DNA from: Xanthocytophaga agilis | Lineage (GTDB): Bacteria > Bacteroidota > Bacteroidia > Cytophagales > 172606-1 | Direction: 5' to 3' | Length of the DNA: 64,000 nt | Assembly (NCBI RefSeq): GCF_030068605.1 | Contig: NZ_JASJOU010000008.1 | Coordinates: 62,001 to 126,000 of the forward strand | Part shown: piece after piece, positions 17,668 to 30,697 of the stretch | How the letters are laid out: each line of letters starts with the position of its first letter | Numbering within the stretch: position 1 is the stretch's first letter | Notes under the pieces: model-generated | Database searches by the model: none | Told to the model about the DNA's origin: nothing | The model's input: only the letters and a program-made list of their open reading frames with translations | Program-made: the position numbers and the translations under genes

Positions 17668-20139
17668 TTACGATCCGCAAGCTTCACAACCCTCTGGATT
17701 ATCCAGTGAACAGGTCATATCTTTCATTTTTTGTTCGTAATCCATATCTATCTGAGGAGAAGCTACTTTAGGAGCTTGAGATTCCATCTTGCGTACTTCA
17801 TCTACAACAGTCTTAGCAGCCGTAGCCAATGCATGATCAGCTTCCGTCACTACAGGTTGTAAAGCAACCTCAGCTTGTTTTTGCAATGTAAACTGTACAG
17901 CATCAGCAGCAGCCTTAGTACGCAGGTAATACATACCTGTTTTCAGACCTTTTTTCCATGCATAGAAGTGCATAGAAGTCAGTTTACCAAAGTTAGGATC
18001 CTGAATATGCAGGTTCAAACTCTGACTCTGACAGATATATGCTCCACGATCAGCAGACATTTCGATGATTGCCTTTTGCTTGATCTCCCATACAGTTTTG
18101 TACAAGTCTTTGATATGCTGAGGAATATCAGCAATATGTTGGATTGAACCTTTACCTGCGATAATCGCATCACGCATTTGTGTATTCCACAATCCCAGAC
18201 GTACCAGATCTTTCAACAAGTGTTTGTTTACAACTGCAAACTCTCCAGACAATACACGACGAGTGTAGATATTAGAAGTATATGGTTCAAAACATTCGTT
18301 ATTACCCAGAATCTGAGATGTAGAAGCTGTTGGCATTGGAGCTAATAACAAAGAGTTTCTGGCTCCATGTTTCTTCACATCTGCACGCAATGCATTCCAG
18401 TCCCAACGGTTTGATTTTGGTGTAACATCCCACATATCAAACTGAAATATGCCTTTTGATAATGGAGAACCTTTGAAAGTTTCATAAGGTCCATGCTCTT
18501 TTGCCAGCTCCATAGAAGCTGTCATTGCAGCAAAGTAAATCGTTTCAAAGATATCTTCATTCAAGCCACGAGCCTCTTCTGATTCGAATGGCATACGTAG
18601 CATGATAAATGCATCAGCCAGGCCTTGTACACCAATACCAATAGGGCGGTGACGTTTGTTACTGCGTTCAGCTTCAGGTACTGGGTAATAGTTAATATCA
18701 ATAATCTTGTTCAGGTTACGTGTAATTACCTTTGTTACATCATATAACTTCTGGTGATTAAACTTACCATCTTCAATGAATTTAGGCAATGCAATAGATG
18801 CCAGGTTACATACAGCTACCTCATCTTTTGAAGTATACTCCATGATCTCTGTACACAAGTTTGAAGACTTGATAGTACCCAGGTTTTTCTGGTTAGACTT
18901 GCGGTTGGCATGATCTTTATACAGAATATAAGGGGTACCTGTCTCAATCTGAGACTCAATAATCTCAAACCACAGATCCTGTGCTTTAATTGTCTTACGG
19001 CCACGACCTTCACGTTCATATTTCTCATACAACGCTTCAAACTCATCGCCATAACAATCAGCCAGACCTGGACATTCATTTGGACACATCAGCGTCCAGG
19101 TACTGTTCTGCTCTACGCGTTTCATGAACAAGTCAGAAATCCACAAAGCATAGAACAAATCACGTGCACGTAATTCTTCTTTACCGTGGTTTTTCTTTAA
19201 TTGCAGAAACTCAAAGATATCCGCATGCCATGGTTCCAGATAGATCGCAAATGCCCCCTTACGTTTTCCACCACCCTGATCTACATAACGTGCTGTATCG
19301 TTAAATACTTTTAGCATTGGAATGATACCATTTGAAGTACCATTGGTCCCTTTGATATAGCTACCTGTAGCGCGAACGTTATGAATAGATAAGCCAATAC
19401 CACCAGCAGACTGAGATATCAGCGCACATTGCTTCAATGTATCATAAATACCATCAATGCTGTCATCCTGAGTTGTCAGCAAGAAGCAGCTTGACAACTG
19501 TGGTTTTGGTGTACCTGCGTTGAACAAAGTTGGTGTGGCATGTGTAAACCAACGTTCAGACAATAGGTTATATGTTTCAATAACTTTCTCAATATCGTCA
19601 CCATGAATTCCTACAGACACACGCATCAACATATGTTGAGGACGTTCAACAACCTTCCCATCCAACTTCATCAGATAAGAACGCTCTAAGGTTTTAAAAC
19701 CAAAGTAGTCATATCCAAAGTCTCTATCATAGATAATACTGGAATCCAGCAGATCCGCATGTTTCTTAATAACATCAAATGTTTCCTTAGACAACAATCC
19801 GGCATTTTCACCTGTCTTAGGATCAACATAAGTATATAGTCGCTTCATTGTATTGAAGAACGACTTACTAGTAATTTTGTGCAGGTTGGAGATGGCAATA
19901 CGCGCGGCCAGGATAGCATAATCCGGGTGCGTAGTGGTTAATGATGCAGCAGTTTCAGCAGCCAGATTATCCAGCTCAACAGTAGTTACACCGTCATAGA
20001 TGCCGTCAATAACGCGACGTGCTACAGTAATGGGATTTACATAACTGGTCTCAAGTCCGTAGCAAAGTTTTTCAATACGCGCCGTTACTTTGTCAAATTT
20101 GACTGATTCACGTCGCCCGTCTCTTTTAATTACATACAT
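17668..20139 (-). CDS. nrdA: Ribonucleoside-diphosphate reductase, large (alpha) subunit, class Ia
   Basis: This 823-aa protein reduces ribonucleoside diphosphates to deoxy forms with NrdB. Residues 1-90 form an ATP-cone for allosteric activity control ([11 protein letters not shown] start). The catalytic barrel has redox Cys218 (QLSSCFL), thiyl-radical Cys429 with Glu431 (NLCTE), partner Cys444 (VAVCNLAS), and the radical-relay tyrosine pair in GMYYLR. The C-terminal tail ends with a Cys818/Cys821 pair that exchanges electrons with thioredoxin or glutaredoxin. It lies downstream of nrdB, separated by 440 bp with its own promoter candidate and a GC-rich repeat. Confidence 0.97.
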   Translation of the reverse strand: MYVIKRDGRRESVKFDKVTARIEKLCYGLETSYVNPITVARRVIDGIYDGVTTVELDNLAAETAASLTTTHPDYAILAARIAISNLHKITSKSFFNTMKRLYTYVDPKTGENAGLLSKETFDVIKKHADLLDSSIIYDRDFGYDYFGFKTLERSYLMKLDGKVVERPQHMLMRVSVGIHGDDIEKVIETYNLLSERWFTHATPTLFNAGTPKPQLSSCFLLTTQDDSIDGIYDTLKQCALISQSAGGIGLSIHNVRATGSYIKGTNGTSNGIIPMLKVFNDTARYVDQGGGKRKGAFAIYLEPWHADIFEFLQLKKNHGKEELRARDLFYALWISDLFMKRVEQNSTWTLMCPNECPGLADCYGDEFEALYEKYEREGRGRKTIKAQDLWFEIIESQIETGTPYILYKDHANRKSNQKNLGTIKSSNLCTEIMEYTSKDEVAVCNLASIALPKFIEDGKFNHQKLYDVTKVITRNLNKIIDINYYPVPEAERSNKRHRPIGIGVQGLADAFIMLRMPFESEEARGLNEDIFETIYFAAMTASMELAKEHGPYETFKGSPLSKGIFQFDMWDVTPKSNRWDWNALRADVKKHGARNSLLLAPMPTASTSQILGNNECFEPYTSNIYTRRVLSGEFAVVNKHLLKDLVRLGLWNTQMRDAIIAGKGSIQHIADIPQHIKDLYKTVWEIKQKAIIEMSADRGAYICQSQSLNLHIQDPNFGKLTSMHFYAWKKGLKTGMYYLRTKAAADAVQFTLQKQAEVALQPVVTEADHALATAAKTVVDEVRKMESQAPKVASPQIDMDYEQKMKDMTCSLDNPEGCEACGS

Positions 20140-20378
20140 AATTTAGAATAATTTGTGGTTGAAACGGTTTTAATGTTCCTGATTCAAAATGGAAAATCGT
20201 TCATTTTCAGTTTTCTTATTTCTATTAAAAACAGAAGTAAGAGGTTGATAGTGGTTTGTTTTTCTGCCTTTCTACAAGGACAGTTTATGGGTTTGTTATG
20301 CAAATTGCCCGCACCAGAATACAATTGATCAACCAGAACTTTCAGGATCACAACTCCTGTAAATTATTCACATTGTCG

Positions 20379-20386
20379 CAAATATA
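20379..20386 (-). promoter_or_regulatory. Candidate nrdA promoter -7 box (TATATTTG)
   Basis: On the minus strand this reads TATATTTG, an exact TAnnTTTG. It would give an nrdA leader of about 230 nt. The 440-bp gap between nrdB and nrdA therefore may contain an independent nrdA promoter. No -33 box is clear. Confidence 0.4.
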
Positions 20387-20456
20387 TCCTCACTCAGACA
20401 ATATATTTTATAAAAATATTTTATAAAATATAATACCCGGAATTCCGGATTTATAG

Positions 20457-20581
20457 AAAAGGTGCCCCGACGCATCGAGGCTCCGTATTGTTCATAGATG
20501 GCTGTAGCTGGGGGTATCCCCGCCTTCTCTCCCCAAAGAAGGCACTTATACTTCCTCTTTACAGAGGTTGGGGAGGCTCTT
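20457..20581. repeat. GC-rich, hairpin-rich intergenic element abutting the nrdB stop
   Basis: This stretch is much richer in G+C than its surroundings and carries several nested inverted repeats: GGGG-TAT-CCCC, GCCTTCT/AGAAGGC, CCTCT/AGAGG and CTCCCCAA/TTGGGGAG. Its left end overlaps the nrdB TAA stop codon. It looks like the dispersed REP-like intergenic repeats I recall from Bacteroidota genomes. Only one copy is in this window. It may act as a 3'-end structure for nrdB mRNA. Confidence 0.55.
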
Positions 20582-21572
20582 AAAAATCTTCGTCTAGTGT
20601 GAACTTGGCTCCGTCTTTTTCTCCTCCTGACAACACTCCAGCTTTTTGGTATTCCCCCACACGTTTCTCGAAGAAATTTGTTTTTCCTTGTAGTGAAATA
20701 GCTGTCATAAAGTCGAATGGATTAGCCGTATTGTAATATGGTTCATAACCTAAACGAATTAGCCAGAAATCAGCTACATATTCAATATACTGAGCCATTA
20801 ACCGGGAGTTCATACCAATCAAATCTACTGGCAATGCCTCTGTAATAAACTCTTTTTCAATGGCTACAGCATCAGTAATGATTGCATAAATCTCATCCTG
20901 TGGCAGTTTATTTACTACATATTGAGTATACAATAAACAAGCAAACTCACAATGCAAACCTTCATCACGCGAAATCAGTTCATTCGAAAATGATAATCCT
21001 GGCATCAAGCCCCGCTTTTTCAACCAAAAGATAGAACAAAACGATCCAGAAAAGAATATTCCTTCTACAGCAGCAAAGGCGATAAGACGCTCTACAAAGT
21101 TCTCACTATTTATCCAACGCAATGCCCACTCTCCTTTTTTAGCCACACAAGGTACTGTCTCTAATGCATTGAAAAGCTTGTTTTTCTCTTTGGGATCTTT
21201 TACATACGTATCAATCAGCAAAGAGTAGGTTTCAGAATGGATATTTTCCATCATTACCTGAAATCCATAGAAACATTTAGCTTCAGGAAACTGTACTTCA
21301 GCCAGAAAGTTGACACCCAAGTTTTCATTTACAATACCATCACTAGCAGCAAAGAACGCCAGTACGTGGGATATAAAATGCCGCTCTCCATCATTCAATT
21401 TTTCCCAGTCTACTAAATCTGGTGACAGATCTATTTCTTCTGCAGTCCAAAAACTTGCTTCAGCCTGCTTATACATTTGCCAGATGTCATTATGCTCAAT
21501 CGGAAACAATACAAACCGATTTGGATCCTCTGCCAGTAATGGCTCAGGAGCAGTGCCTGAAGATTTACTCAT
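20580..21572 (-). CDS. nrdB: Ribonucleoside-diphosphate reductase, small (beta) subunit, class Ia
   Basis: This 330-aa ferritin-fold protein holds the diiron-tyrosyl radical cofactor for NrdA. The radical and iron ligands are visible: Glu, His and Tyr in [11 protein letters not shown] (E-xx-H-xxx-Y, the Tyr being the radical site), a Glu in [10 protein letters not shown] and Glu/His in [11 protein letters not shown] start at the ATG giving MSKSSGT; a TTG four codons upstream extends the frame but an A/G-rich stretch in front of the ATG fits ribosome binding better. The stop overlaps a GC-rich repeat. DnaA- and NrdR-like sites lie 285-320 bp upstream. Confidence 0.97.
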   Translation of the reverse strand: MSKSSGTAPEPLLAEDPNRFVLFPIEHNDIWQMYKQAEASFWTAEEIDLSPDLVDWEKLNDGERHFISHVLAFFAASDGIVNENLGVNFLAEVQFPEAKCFYGFQVMMENIHSETYSLLIDTYVKDPKEKNKLFNALETVPCVAKKGEWALRWINSENFVERLIAFAAVEGIFFSGSFCSIFWLKKRGLMPGLSFSNELISRDEGLHCEFACLLYTQYVVNKLPQDEIYAIITDAVAIEKEFITEALPVDLIGMNSRLMAQYIEYVADFWLIRLGYEPYYNTANPFDFMTAISLQGKTNFFEKRVGEYQKAGVLSGGEKDGAKFTLDEDF

Positions 21573-21598
21573 ATTTCTTTTCAATTAAAATTAACAGA

Positions 21599-21790
21599 TC
21601 ATTTTACTATGTCCTTTGGTATCTGATCAAACATCTGTCTAATCAGCAGCGGGCTCTGATTTTCTTGTAACAAACCTACAACATAATGTTCGCTAAACGA
21701 ACTGAAATTATTTATTTGCAGGTTAATGGGTGGAAGTTTCACTGTACACAAAGCTATTATTTTATCAGATCTTTTTTTCCACTCACACAT
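21599..21790 (-). CDS. Possible 63-aa leader ORF upstream of nrdB
   Basis: This small frame (MCEWKKRSDKIIALCTVKLP at its start) lies between the candidate nrdB promoter and nrdB, ending 26 bp before the nrdB ATG. It has no recognisable domain and no clear ribosome site. It may be a translated leader, or simply chance open frame in the 5' UTR. Confidence 0.25.
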   Translation of the reverse strand: MCEWKKRSDKIIALCTVKLPPINLQINNFSSFSEHYVVGLLQENQSPLLIRQMFDQIPKDIVK

Positions 21791-21830
21791 AAATAATAGT
21801 CATTGACTCAGTTGTGAGGTTTGAGTATTA

Positions 21831-21838
21831 CAAATGTA
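21831..21838 (-). promoter_or_regulatory. Candidate nrdB promoter -7 box (TACATTTG)
   Basis: On the minus strand this reads TACATTTG, an exact TAnnTTTG. The predicted start is about 250 nt before nrdB. The DnaA/NrdR-like site cluster lies directly upstream, at about -25 to -60, where regulators usually act. Confidence 0.55.
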
Positions 21839-21856
21839 AAAGTGAGCCTAAAGAGA

Positions 21857-21891
21857 TTACCCACAAAATATTGTGGATAACTTGTGGATAA
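21857..21891. promoter_or_regulatory. DnaA-box cluster overlapping an NrdR-like palindrome
   Basis: Two exact DnaA boxes (TGTGGATAA, complement of TTATCCACA) lie at 21872-21880 and 21883-21891, 11 bp apart. A third with one mismatch (TTACCCACA) is at 21857-21865 on the other strand. The palindrome CCACAAAATATTGTGG (21861-21876) agrees with the NrdR consensus as I recall it at 13 of 16 positions. The cluster sits immediately upstream of the nrdB promoter box, as expected for cell-cycle and dNTP control of ribonucleotide reductase. Confidence 0.6.
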
Positions 21892-22232
21892 GTGTTAATA
21901 ACTGTTAATATATTCATAATCAACAATATAACCAACAGACATTTTAACAAAAACTTAACACCAATTATCATATACGGCAATATCTTAGCGATTACACCTC
22001 ATTTCTTACACTGTAATATCTTTATCTTTTATTGCAGATTTATTCAAACATTTTTTAATCCCTTTCATGTATAGGTTATACATATTTACACCTTACACGA
22101 GATAATCCAACCATCACTGAAAGAAATACAATTTATGTGCGTAATACAAAACATTTTATGTAACAAGATTTATTTATTCCCTTCCTCGATACAAATGCTA
22201 TTCGGATAAGTTTTGTTTAAATAACAAGCTAG

Positions 22233-25598
<3,366 letters not shown>

Positions 25599-25607
25599 AA
25601 TACAAGA

Positions 25608-25651
25608 AGCTAATTCACCATTCTCATTACAAGAAGAATGGTGAATTAGCT
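25608..25651 (+). terminator. Hairpin terminator of the GH2 gene
   Basis: GCTAATTCACCATTCT pairs exactly with AGAATGGTGAATTAGC around a 10-base loop, 10 bp after the stop codon. It is a strong stem with a modest A/T-rich tail. Confidence 0.65.
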
Positions 25652-25742
25652 AAAATTGATAATTTTCTTACACACTTGTTACTATTCATTTCAGTTACTT
25701 TTTCTATCTGATTCTATATAAAACTCAAAATAGAATCAGACT

Positions 25743-26417
25743 ATGCAAAAATTTACTCTTACAGGAATACTTCTTTTTCTTGGCTTGTCCTATACTGTGT
25801 TTGGCCAATCTGCCCGCAGCTATTTGGTTACCAATGAAGGTGATACTATTTATACAGCGATTAAGTTCACCCAACGTCTTTCAGATAATAATCGTGAGAT
25901 GTTTGCATTTGTGAAAAACAGAAATGTTCGTTATACTCCAGGTGATATCAAAGCATTCTATAACGGCCTTCAGGAATTTGAAACACAATATCTTGGTTCT
26001 ACCCCTATATTTTTACTCAGACATACAGCTGGCTATGCCAATCTCTATTATTGTGATGAGGCAGTATTGGCTGATCTAATACAAAACTCTCCACGATTAG
26101 GAGATGAAATAGGTTATTCACTGAAAGAAGCTCTTAGCTCGGCTATTAACTCCGTAAAAACGCCTGATTACTTCGGAGGAAAGATTCCTGTGATTTCAGG
26201 AGAAGGAAAGGCACTAAAGATATTTGACCCACATATTTCCAAGCGGAAACAAGAACTTGCCACCTATTTTTATGACTTTCCAGGTACAGAATCCCTGCTA
26301 AGCCATGAAAAAATCACTCCTGAGACATATGAGCAATTAATTATGGCCTATAATCAATGGAAGCCACAGGCAATGGCTCGAATTGCTGAACAAGAAAAAA
26401 CAGCAAATGGATTTTAA
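25743..26417 (+). CDS. Exported hypothetical protein, 224 aa
   Basis: It has a signal peptide (MQKFTLTGILLFLGLSYTVFG then QSARSY). The mature region starts with YLVTNEGDTIYTAIKF, a pattern common in Bacteroidota exported proteins of unknown function in which residues after the signal form a small beta domain. No catalytic motif is recognised. It follows the GH2 gene by about 140 bp across a terminator-like hairpin, so it probably has its own promoter. Confidence 0.75.
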   Translation: MQKFTLTGILLFLGLSYTVFGQSARSYLVTNEGDTIYTAIKFTQRLSDNNREMFAFVKNRNVRYTPGDIKAFYNGLQEFETQYLGSTPIFLLRHTAGYANLYYCDEAVLADLIQNSPRLGDEIGYSLKEALSSAINSVKTPDYFGGKIPVISGEGKALKIFDPHISKRKQELATYFYDFPGTESLLSHEKITPETYEQLIMAYNQWKPQAMARIAEQEKTANGF

Positions 26418-26514
26418 TTCCATATAAAGATACTAAAGCCTATCGCTTTTAATGATACTTAAGATTTAACGGTATGAGTTTATCTCATTCGTTAGTTGTG
26501 TTCACTCTGTCTCC

Positions 26515-26542
26515 AAAGCTCATAGTCTTCACTATGAGCTTT
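26515..26542 (+). terminator. Terminator after the 224-aa exported protein gene
   Basis: AAAGCTCATAG pairs with CTATGAGCTTT around a 6-base loop, about 100 bp after the stop. The remainder of the 26418-26729 gap holds a near -7 box (TACCTTAG at 26645) for the next small gene and nothing else. Confidence 0.65.
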
Positions 26543-26729
26543 ATTTATTGATTAAAGCTAAAGATAAAACACTATTTATCAACGCCTTACCAATGCACTT
26601 TATTTTTTATATGCATTCTCTTGATAATCAATCACAAATTTTATTACCTTAGCCCTCTATTTTTATAGAGCTTTTTAACTCTAAAGCCAGCGTTAAAGAA
26701 AAACTACGCCAACCAAACTCATCTCATGC

Positions 26730-26939
26730 ATGGCTATCATAACTCAAGAGTTACAACAGATTAGTTCCCGAATGGATAAGATGCGAAAACTTATCCAACA
26801 GTACCCACAACATGCAAGTGCTTTATTCCGTGAACATCCTGAATTATGTAGTCAGATCAGGGAAATTGTCCATTTGCTAAGAGAACTTCAATCTGACACA
26901 CAAGAAATTGAAGAAAACAAGCCTAAAACGCTTAGCTAA
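26730..26939 (+). CDS. Small helical hypothetical protein, 69 aa
   Basis: The sequence is strongly helical and charged (QELQQISSRMDKMRKLIQQ), probably a short coiled coil, ending in a lysine/proline tail. There is no signal peptide. It has its own flanking terminators, supporting a real small gene. Function unknown. Confidence 0.6.
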   Translation: MAIITQELQQISSRMDKMRKLIQQYPQHASALFREHPELCSQIREIVHLLRELQSDTQEIEENKPKTLS

Positions 26940-26967
26940 CATCATCAACTAACTACAAGACAGTGTT

Positions 26968-27004
26968 AAAAAAGCAGAGCAGAATATACTGTTTCTGCTT
27001 TTTT
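26968..27004 (+). terminator. Rho-independent terminator of the 69-aa gene
   Basis: AAAAAAGCAGA pairs with TCTGCTTTTTT around a 15-base loop, ending in a T run. Confidence 0.8.
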
Positions 27005-27090
27005 ATTGCACATAGGCATTTTTGCATTTTTTTATCTGGAAATAAATCCATATTTCGCGCAAATTTGCACATACTATACATTTTTCAACT

Positions 27091-27918
27091 GTGACCCGTC
27101 TTTATTCTAAGAAAAATCTAAGAAAGCTTTGCTTGCTGGCAGGGCTGTTTCTATCCTTTTATGCATCATATGCAGGAGAAATTATCATTTCTGGTATTTA
27201 TCAAGGTAAAAACCTTTTCGTACAAAATCCCTTTTCTCCTGATAAGAAAAGTTATTGTGCAGATGAGGTATATGTAAATGACCAAAAAACGATTTCGAAC
27301 ATAAAGTTAGCGGCATTTGAGATAGATCTTTCCTTTCTGGAAATGAACACACCTGTTACTATTCGTATCACTCACAAAGATGGTTGTGCACCTCGATTAA
27401 TTAACCCACAGGTTATACGACCAAGTGCAGGATTTCAGATTGATAGCATTGAAGTATTGCATACTTCTATTCGCTGGAAAATAACAGACGAAACTCCCAA
27501 GTTTGTTTACTACATAGAAAGCCTTCGCAATGGCAATTGGCTTGTATTAGAAAAGCATAACGCTAATGGGCAAGGACAGGCAGTTTATTCAATACCTGTT
27601 ATGCACTCAAATGGAGATAATAAATATCGAGTAAAAGCTCAAAATACAGATACACATCAGACATTTTATAGCAGAACTATTACTTTTAATCCAGAGACAG
27701 CCCCTCCGCCACCTCCAGTAGAAGAAGTGATAACTTTTACGCCTGCCAACCCTACAGATTTGCTTACCCTATCTAAAGAAACTGACTATGAAATAGTAGA
27801 TTCACAGAAGAAGGTAATTTTGAAAGGAAAAGGACAAAAGATAAATATCAAAACGTTAAAAGCTGGCGCGTATGTATTGAAAACAGGAACACAGAATAAT
27901 AAATTTGTAAAAAAATAA
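27091..27918 (+). CDS. Secreted T9SS cargo protein with C-terminal sorting domain
   Basis: This 275-aa protein starts at GTG with a signal peptide (LCLLAGLFLSFYASYAG). Its middle is beta-rich with a fibronectin/Ig-like part (residues about 120-205), followed by a proline hinge (APPPPPVEE). The last 60 residues, with YEIVDSQKKVILKGKGQ and LKAGAYVLKT ending in KFVKK, match the type IX secretion type-A sorting domain. It should cross the outer membrane via T9SS and be anchored or released at the surface. No enzymatic motif is seen. It is a useful marker that this organism has a T9SS. Confidence 0.82.
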   Translation: MTRLYSKKNLRKLCLLAGLFLSFYASYAGEIIISGIYQGKNLFVQNPFSPDKKSYCADEVYVNDQKTISNIKLAAFEIDLSFLEMNTPVTIRITHKDGCAPRLINPQVIRPSAGFQIDSIEVLHTSIRWKITDETPKFVYYIESLRNGNWLVLEKHNANGQGQAVYSIPVMHSNGDNKYRVKAQNTDTHQTFYSRTITFNPETAPPPPPVEEVITFTPANPTDLLTLSKETDYEIVDSQKKVILKGKGQKINIKTLKAGAYVLKTGTQNNKFVKK

Positions 27919-27976
27919 TTCTGTTATACACCTCCAGTAAAACTTTAGCAATTCACCTTTAATCTAGAAAAAATAA

Positions 27977-28028
27977 ATACCAAAAAGAAAGACGCACAAT
28001 GTACATTGTGCGTCTTTCTTTTTGGTAT
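27977..28028. terminator. 52-bp perfect palindrome between convergent genes
   Basis: The sequence is an exact inverted repeat centred on GTAC, with ACGCACAAT arms and terminal AAAAAG/CTTTTT. It separates the converging T9SS cargo gene and ftsH and would end transcription from both sides. Confidence 0.85.
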
Positions 28029-28043
28029 CAACCTTATAAATAG

Positions 28044-30095
28044 TTATTTTTCAAGAGGGGCGGTATTACCTTCCATGTCAGGAACACTACCAGGTCCCTT
28101 ATGGACAGGAACATTGGTTGTTTCTTCTTCATCACCTGCGTCATCCTTCTTTTTATTTCCGTTCAGATATGCCTGATAAGTAGTAGGCTCATCGAATGGA
28201 CGTTTACCTATCAGATTTTCAAGATCTGACTGAAAAATAATCTCTCTCTTAAGTAATTCTTTTGCAAGGATCTCTAATTGTTCACGCTTTTCGAGCAAAA
28301 GATTTTTGGTATGCTGATAAGCTGTGTCAATAATTTTACGAACCTCTTCGTCAATAGTCTTTCCTGTCTCTTCAGAATATGGTTTGTTAAAATTATACTC
28401 AGACTGTTTGGAATCATAAAAGGATACATTTCCAATCTTTTCATTCATTCCATAGACAGTTACCATAGCATAAGACATTTTGGTAATATGTTCCAGATCA
28501 CTTAGAGCTCCTGTCGAAACCTTTCCAAATATGATCTCCTCTGCAGCACGTCCTCCTAAAGTCATACACATCTCATCAAACAACTGCTCATATGTATAAA
28601 GGAACTGTTCTCTCGGCAAATACTGGGCATATCCTAATGCAGCTACTCCTCTTGGCACGATACTTACCTTCACCAATGGATTGGCATGCTCAAGGAACCA
28701 AGCAGCAACAGCATGTCCTGCCTCATGATAGGCAACAATCTTTTTCTCTTCAGGGGAAATTAACTTATTTTTCTTCTCGAGACCACCAATTACACGATCC
28801 ACTGCATCCTGGAAATCCTGCATATCTACAGAAGATTTATTGCGACGAGCAGCAATCAAGGCGGCTTCATTACACACGTTGGCTATTTCTGCACCAGCAA
28901 AGCCAGGAGTCTGAGCAGCCAGTTTCTTAGGGTCTACATCACTTGCAAGCTTTAATGGTTTCAGGTGTACCTTAAAGATAGACTCCCGTCCATTCAGATC
29001 AGGTTTATCAATACTAATCATTCTATCAAAACGACCTGGACGCATTAAAGCAGAATCCAATACATCCGGACGGTTTGTTGCAGCTAAGATGATAACACCT
29101 GAATCTGTAGCAAATCCATCCATTTCTACCAGCAAAGAGTTCAGCGTATTCTCACGCTCATCATTAGCACCAGGCATAGAACCCCGACCGCGAGAACGGC
29201 CTATTGCATCTATCTCATCTATGAATATAATACAAGGAGCCTTTTCCTTTGCTTGTTTAAACAAATCTCTTACACGTGCTGCACCCACCCCTACAAACAT
29301 CTCAACAAAGTCAGAACCTGATAATGAGAAGAAAGGAACATTAGCTTCTCCGGCAACAGCTTTTGCAAGCAAGGTTTTACCTGTTCCAGGAGATCCAACT
29401 AAAAGAGCACCTTTAGGGATTTTACCACCAAGATCTGTAAACTTCTTGGGGTTCTTTAAAAACTCAACAATCTCTTTAATCTCCTCTTTCGCTTCATCCA
29501 GACCAGCGACATCATTGAAAGTAATTTTAACTTTGTTTTCAGCATCAAATAATGTTGCTCTGGAACGTCCAATGTTGAAGATCTGTCCACCAGGGCCTCC
29601 AGTAGCAACCCGACGCATAATCATCCACAGCCCTACCATCATCAAAATAAACAATCCCCAGTATAACAATCCTCCTGTAATATCCGCACGACGCTCTACC
29701 TTGTATTTGATTCCAGGAAATTCTTTTTGTAATTCCTCTTCAAATACCTTCGCATCAACCACATCAAATTGAAAGTGAGGTCCGGTAGTATAAGGGGTTA
29801 ATAAACTAGGTTTTGGTATCCTGTCACGATATTTAATGTTTTTTAAGGCTTCATCTTTAAGTGTAATCTCTACAGAGTTCTGTGTAGGGAGAATCGTAAC
29901 AGCGTTTACATCACCTTCCTGAGCCATAGATTTGAACTCTTTTTTTGTAATTGTACGAGGATCACTCCCACGATTAAAAAACGTGAAGAGTGCGAGCATC
30001 ACCAGACCCACTACTACCCAAATCTGATAACCTGGCCGTTGAGGAGGTTTGGGAAGGAGTGGCTTCCGGCTATTTCTGTCTTGATTTTCGTTCAT
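28044..30095 (-). CDS. ftsH: ATP-dependent zinc metalloprotease FtsH
   Basis: This 683-aa membrane AAA+ protease has two N-terminal transmembrane helices (IWVVVGLVMLALFTFF and GLLYWGLFILMMVGLWMIM) around a periplasmic domain. The AAA module has Walker A GSPGTGKT, Walker B CIIFIDEID and second-region-of-homology RPGRFDR. The zinc protease domain has HEAGH. It degrades misfolded or short-lived membrane and cytosolic proteins. It lies downstream of rsfS (103 bp gap), a common Bacteroidota arrangement. The C-terminal tail is acidic and low in complexity. Confidence 0.97.
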   Translation of the reverse strand: MNENQDRNSRKPLLPKPPQRPGYQIWVVVGLVMLALFTFFNRGSDPRTITKKEFKSMAQEGDVNAVTILPTQNSVEITLKDEALKNIKYRDRIPKPSLLTPYTTGPHFQFDVVDAKVFEEELQKEFPGIKYKVERRADITGGLLYWGLFILMMVGLWMIMRRVATGGPGGQIFNIGRSRATLFDAENKVKITFNDVAGLDEAKEEIKEIVEFLKNPKKFTDLGGKIPKGALLVGSPGTGKTLLAKAVAGEANVPFFSLSGSDFVEMFVGVGAARVRDLFKQAKEKAPCIIFIDEIDAIGRSRGRGSMPGANDERENTLNSLLVEMDGFATDSGVIILAATNRPDVLDSALMRPGRFDRMISIDKPDLNGRESIFKVHLKPLKLASDVDPKKLAAQTPGFAGAEIANVCNEAALIAARRNKSSVDMQDFQDAVDRVIGGLEKKNKLISPEEKKIVAYHEAGHAVAAWFLEHANPLVKVSIVPRGVAALGYAQYLPREQFLYTYEQLFDEMCMTLGGRAAEEIIFGKVSTGALSDLEHITKMSYAMVTVYGMNEKIGNVSFYDSKQSEYNFNKPYSEETGKTIDEEVRKIIDTAYQHTKNLLLEKREQLEILAKELLKREIIFQSDLENLIGKRPFDEPTTYQAYLNGNKKKDDAGDEEETTNVPVHKGPGSVPDMEGNTAPLEK

Positions 30096-30198
30096 TTTCC
30101 GTATAAAAAAGATTAATTGAAAAATACTATGTTGTGTAAATTCACTCTCAGAACAATCTTTATAGCAGAGAGTTTCGTGTCTGATCTACTAACACAGG

Positions 30199-30582
30199 TC
30201 AGGACTCAATCCTTGTTGACTGTGCGTCACCCCAAAGATCTTCCAAGGCATAAAATGCCCGGCGATCCTTTTTAAAAACATGAGCTACAACATCTACATA
30301 ATCAAGGAGAATCCATTCGCGGTTAGCTTTCCCTTCTTTATGCCAGGGATCTTCACCCAGATTCTTATATATTTGCTCTTCAATAGAGTTGGTGATAGAA
30401 TCTACCTGAGTATCTGAATTTCCTGAACAGATTACAAAATAGTCAGTTACAGCATTCTTTACCTGTCGCAGATCCAACACAACAATATCCTCAGCCTTCT
30501 TTTCCTGCATTCCCTGAACAATCAAATGGCTTAATTGTTCAGAGCTCACACCTTTATTTTTTCGTTTCTTGATTAATTGCAT
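30199..30582 (-). CDS. rsfS: Ribosome silencing factor RsfS
   Basis: This 127-aa protein of the RsfS/YbeB/Iojap family binds uL14 and blocks subunit joining in starvation. Visible family markers are VVLDLRQVKNAVTDYFVICS, SDTQVDSI and the C-terminal WILLDYVDVVAHVF followed by R-x-FY-LE-LWGDA. It precedes ftsH on the same strand and is divergent from birA. Confidence 0.95.
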   Translation of the reverse strand: MQLIKKRKNKGVSSEQLSHLIVQGMQEKKAEDIVVLDLRQVKNAVTDYFVICSGNSDTQVDSITNSIEEQIYKNLGEDPWHKEGKANREWILLDYVDVVAHVFKKDRRAFYALEDLWGDAQSTRIES

Positions 30583-30648
30583 TCGAATTTTTTAAAGTTA
30601 ATAGATTAAAAAATTGAAAAGTAAACAGGTAATAAACATCCCATCTTT

Positions 30649-30656
30649 TAACTTTG
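30649..30656 (+). promoter_or_regulatory. Candidate birA promoter -7 box (TAACTTTG)
   Basis: An exact TAnnTTTG about 42 bp upstream of the birA start, predicting a short leader. It sits in the divergent rsfS-birA region. The -33 element is not clear. Confidence 0.5.
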
Positions 30657-30697
30657 CAACTTTTTAAATGTCTTTATTAAAACAAAAGTAAACAATA

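Noticed and set aside
21857-21891. DnaA-box cluster as a chromosomal origin
   Set aside because: Only three boxes occur, with no dnaA, dnaN, gidA or other origin marker nearby and no clear strand switch in gene direction. Regulation of nrdB explains the site better.
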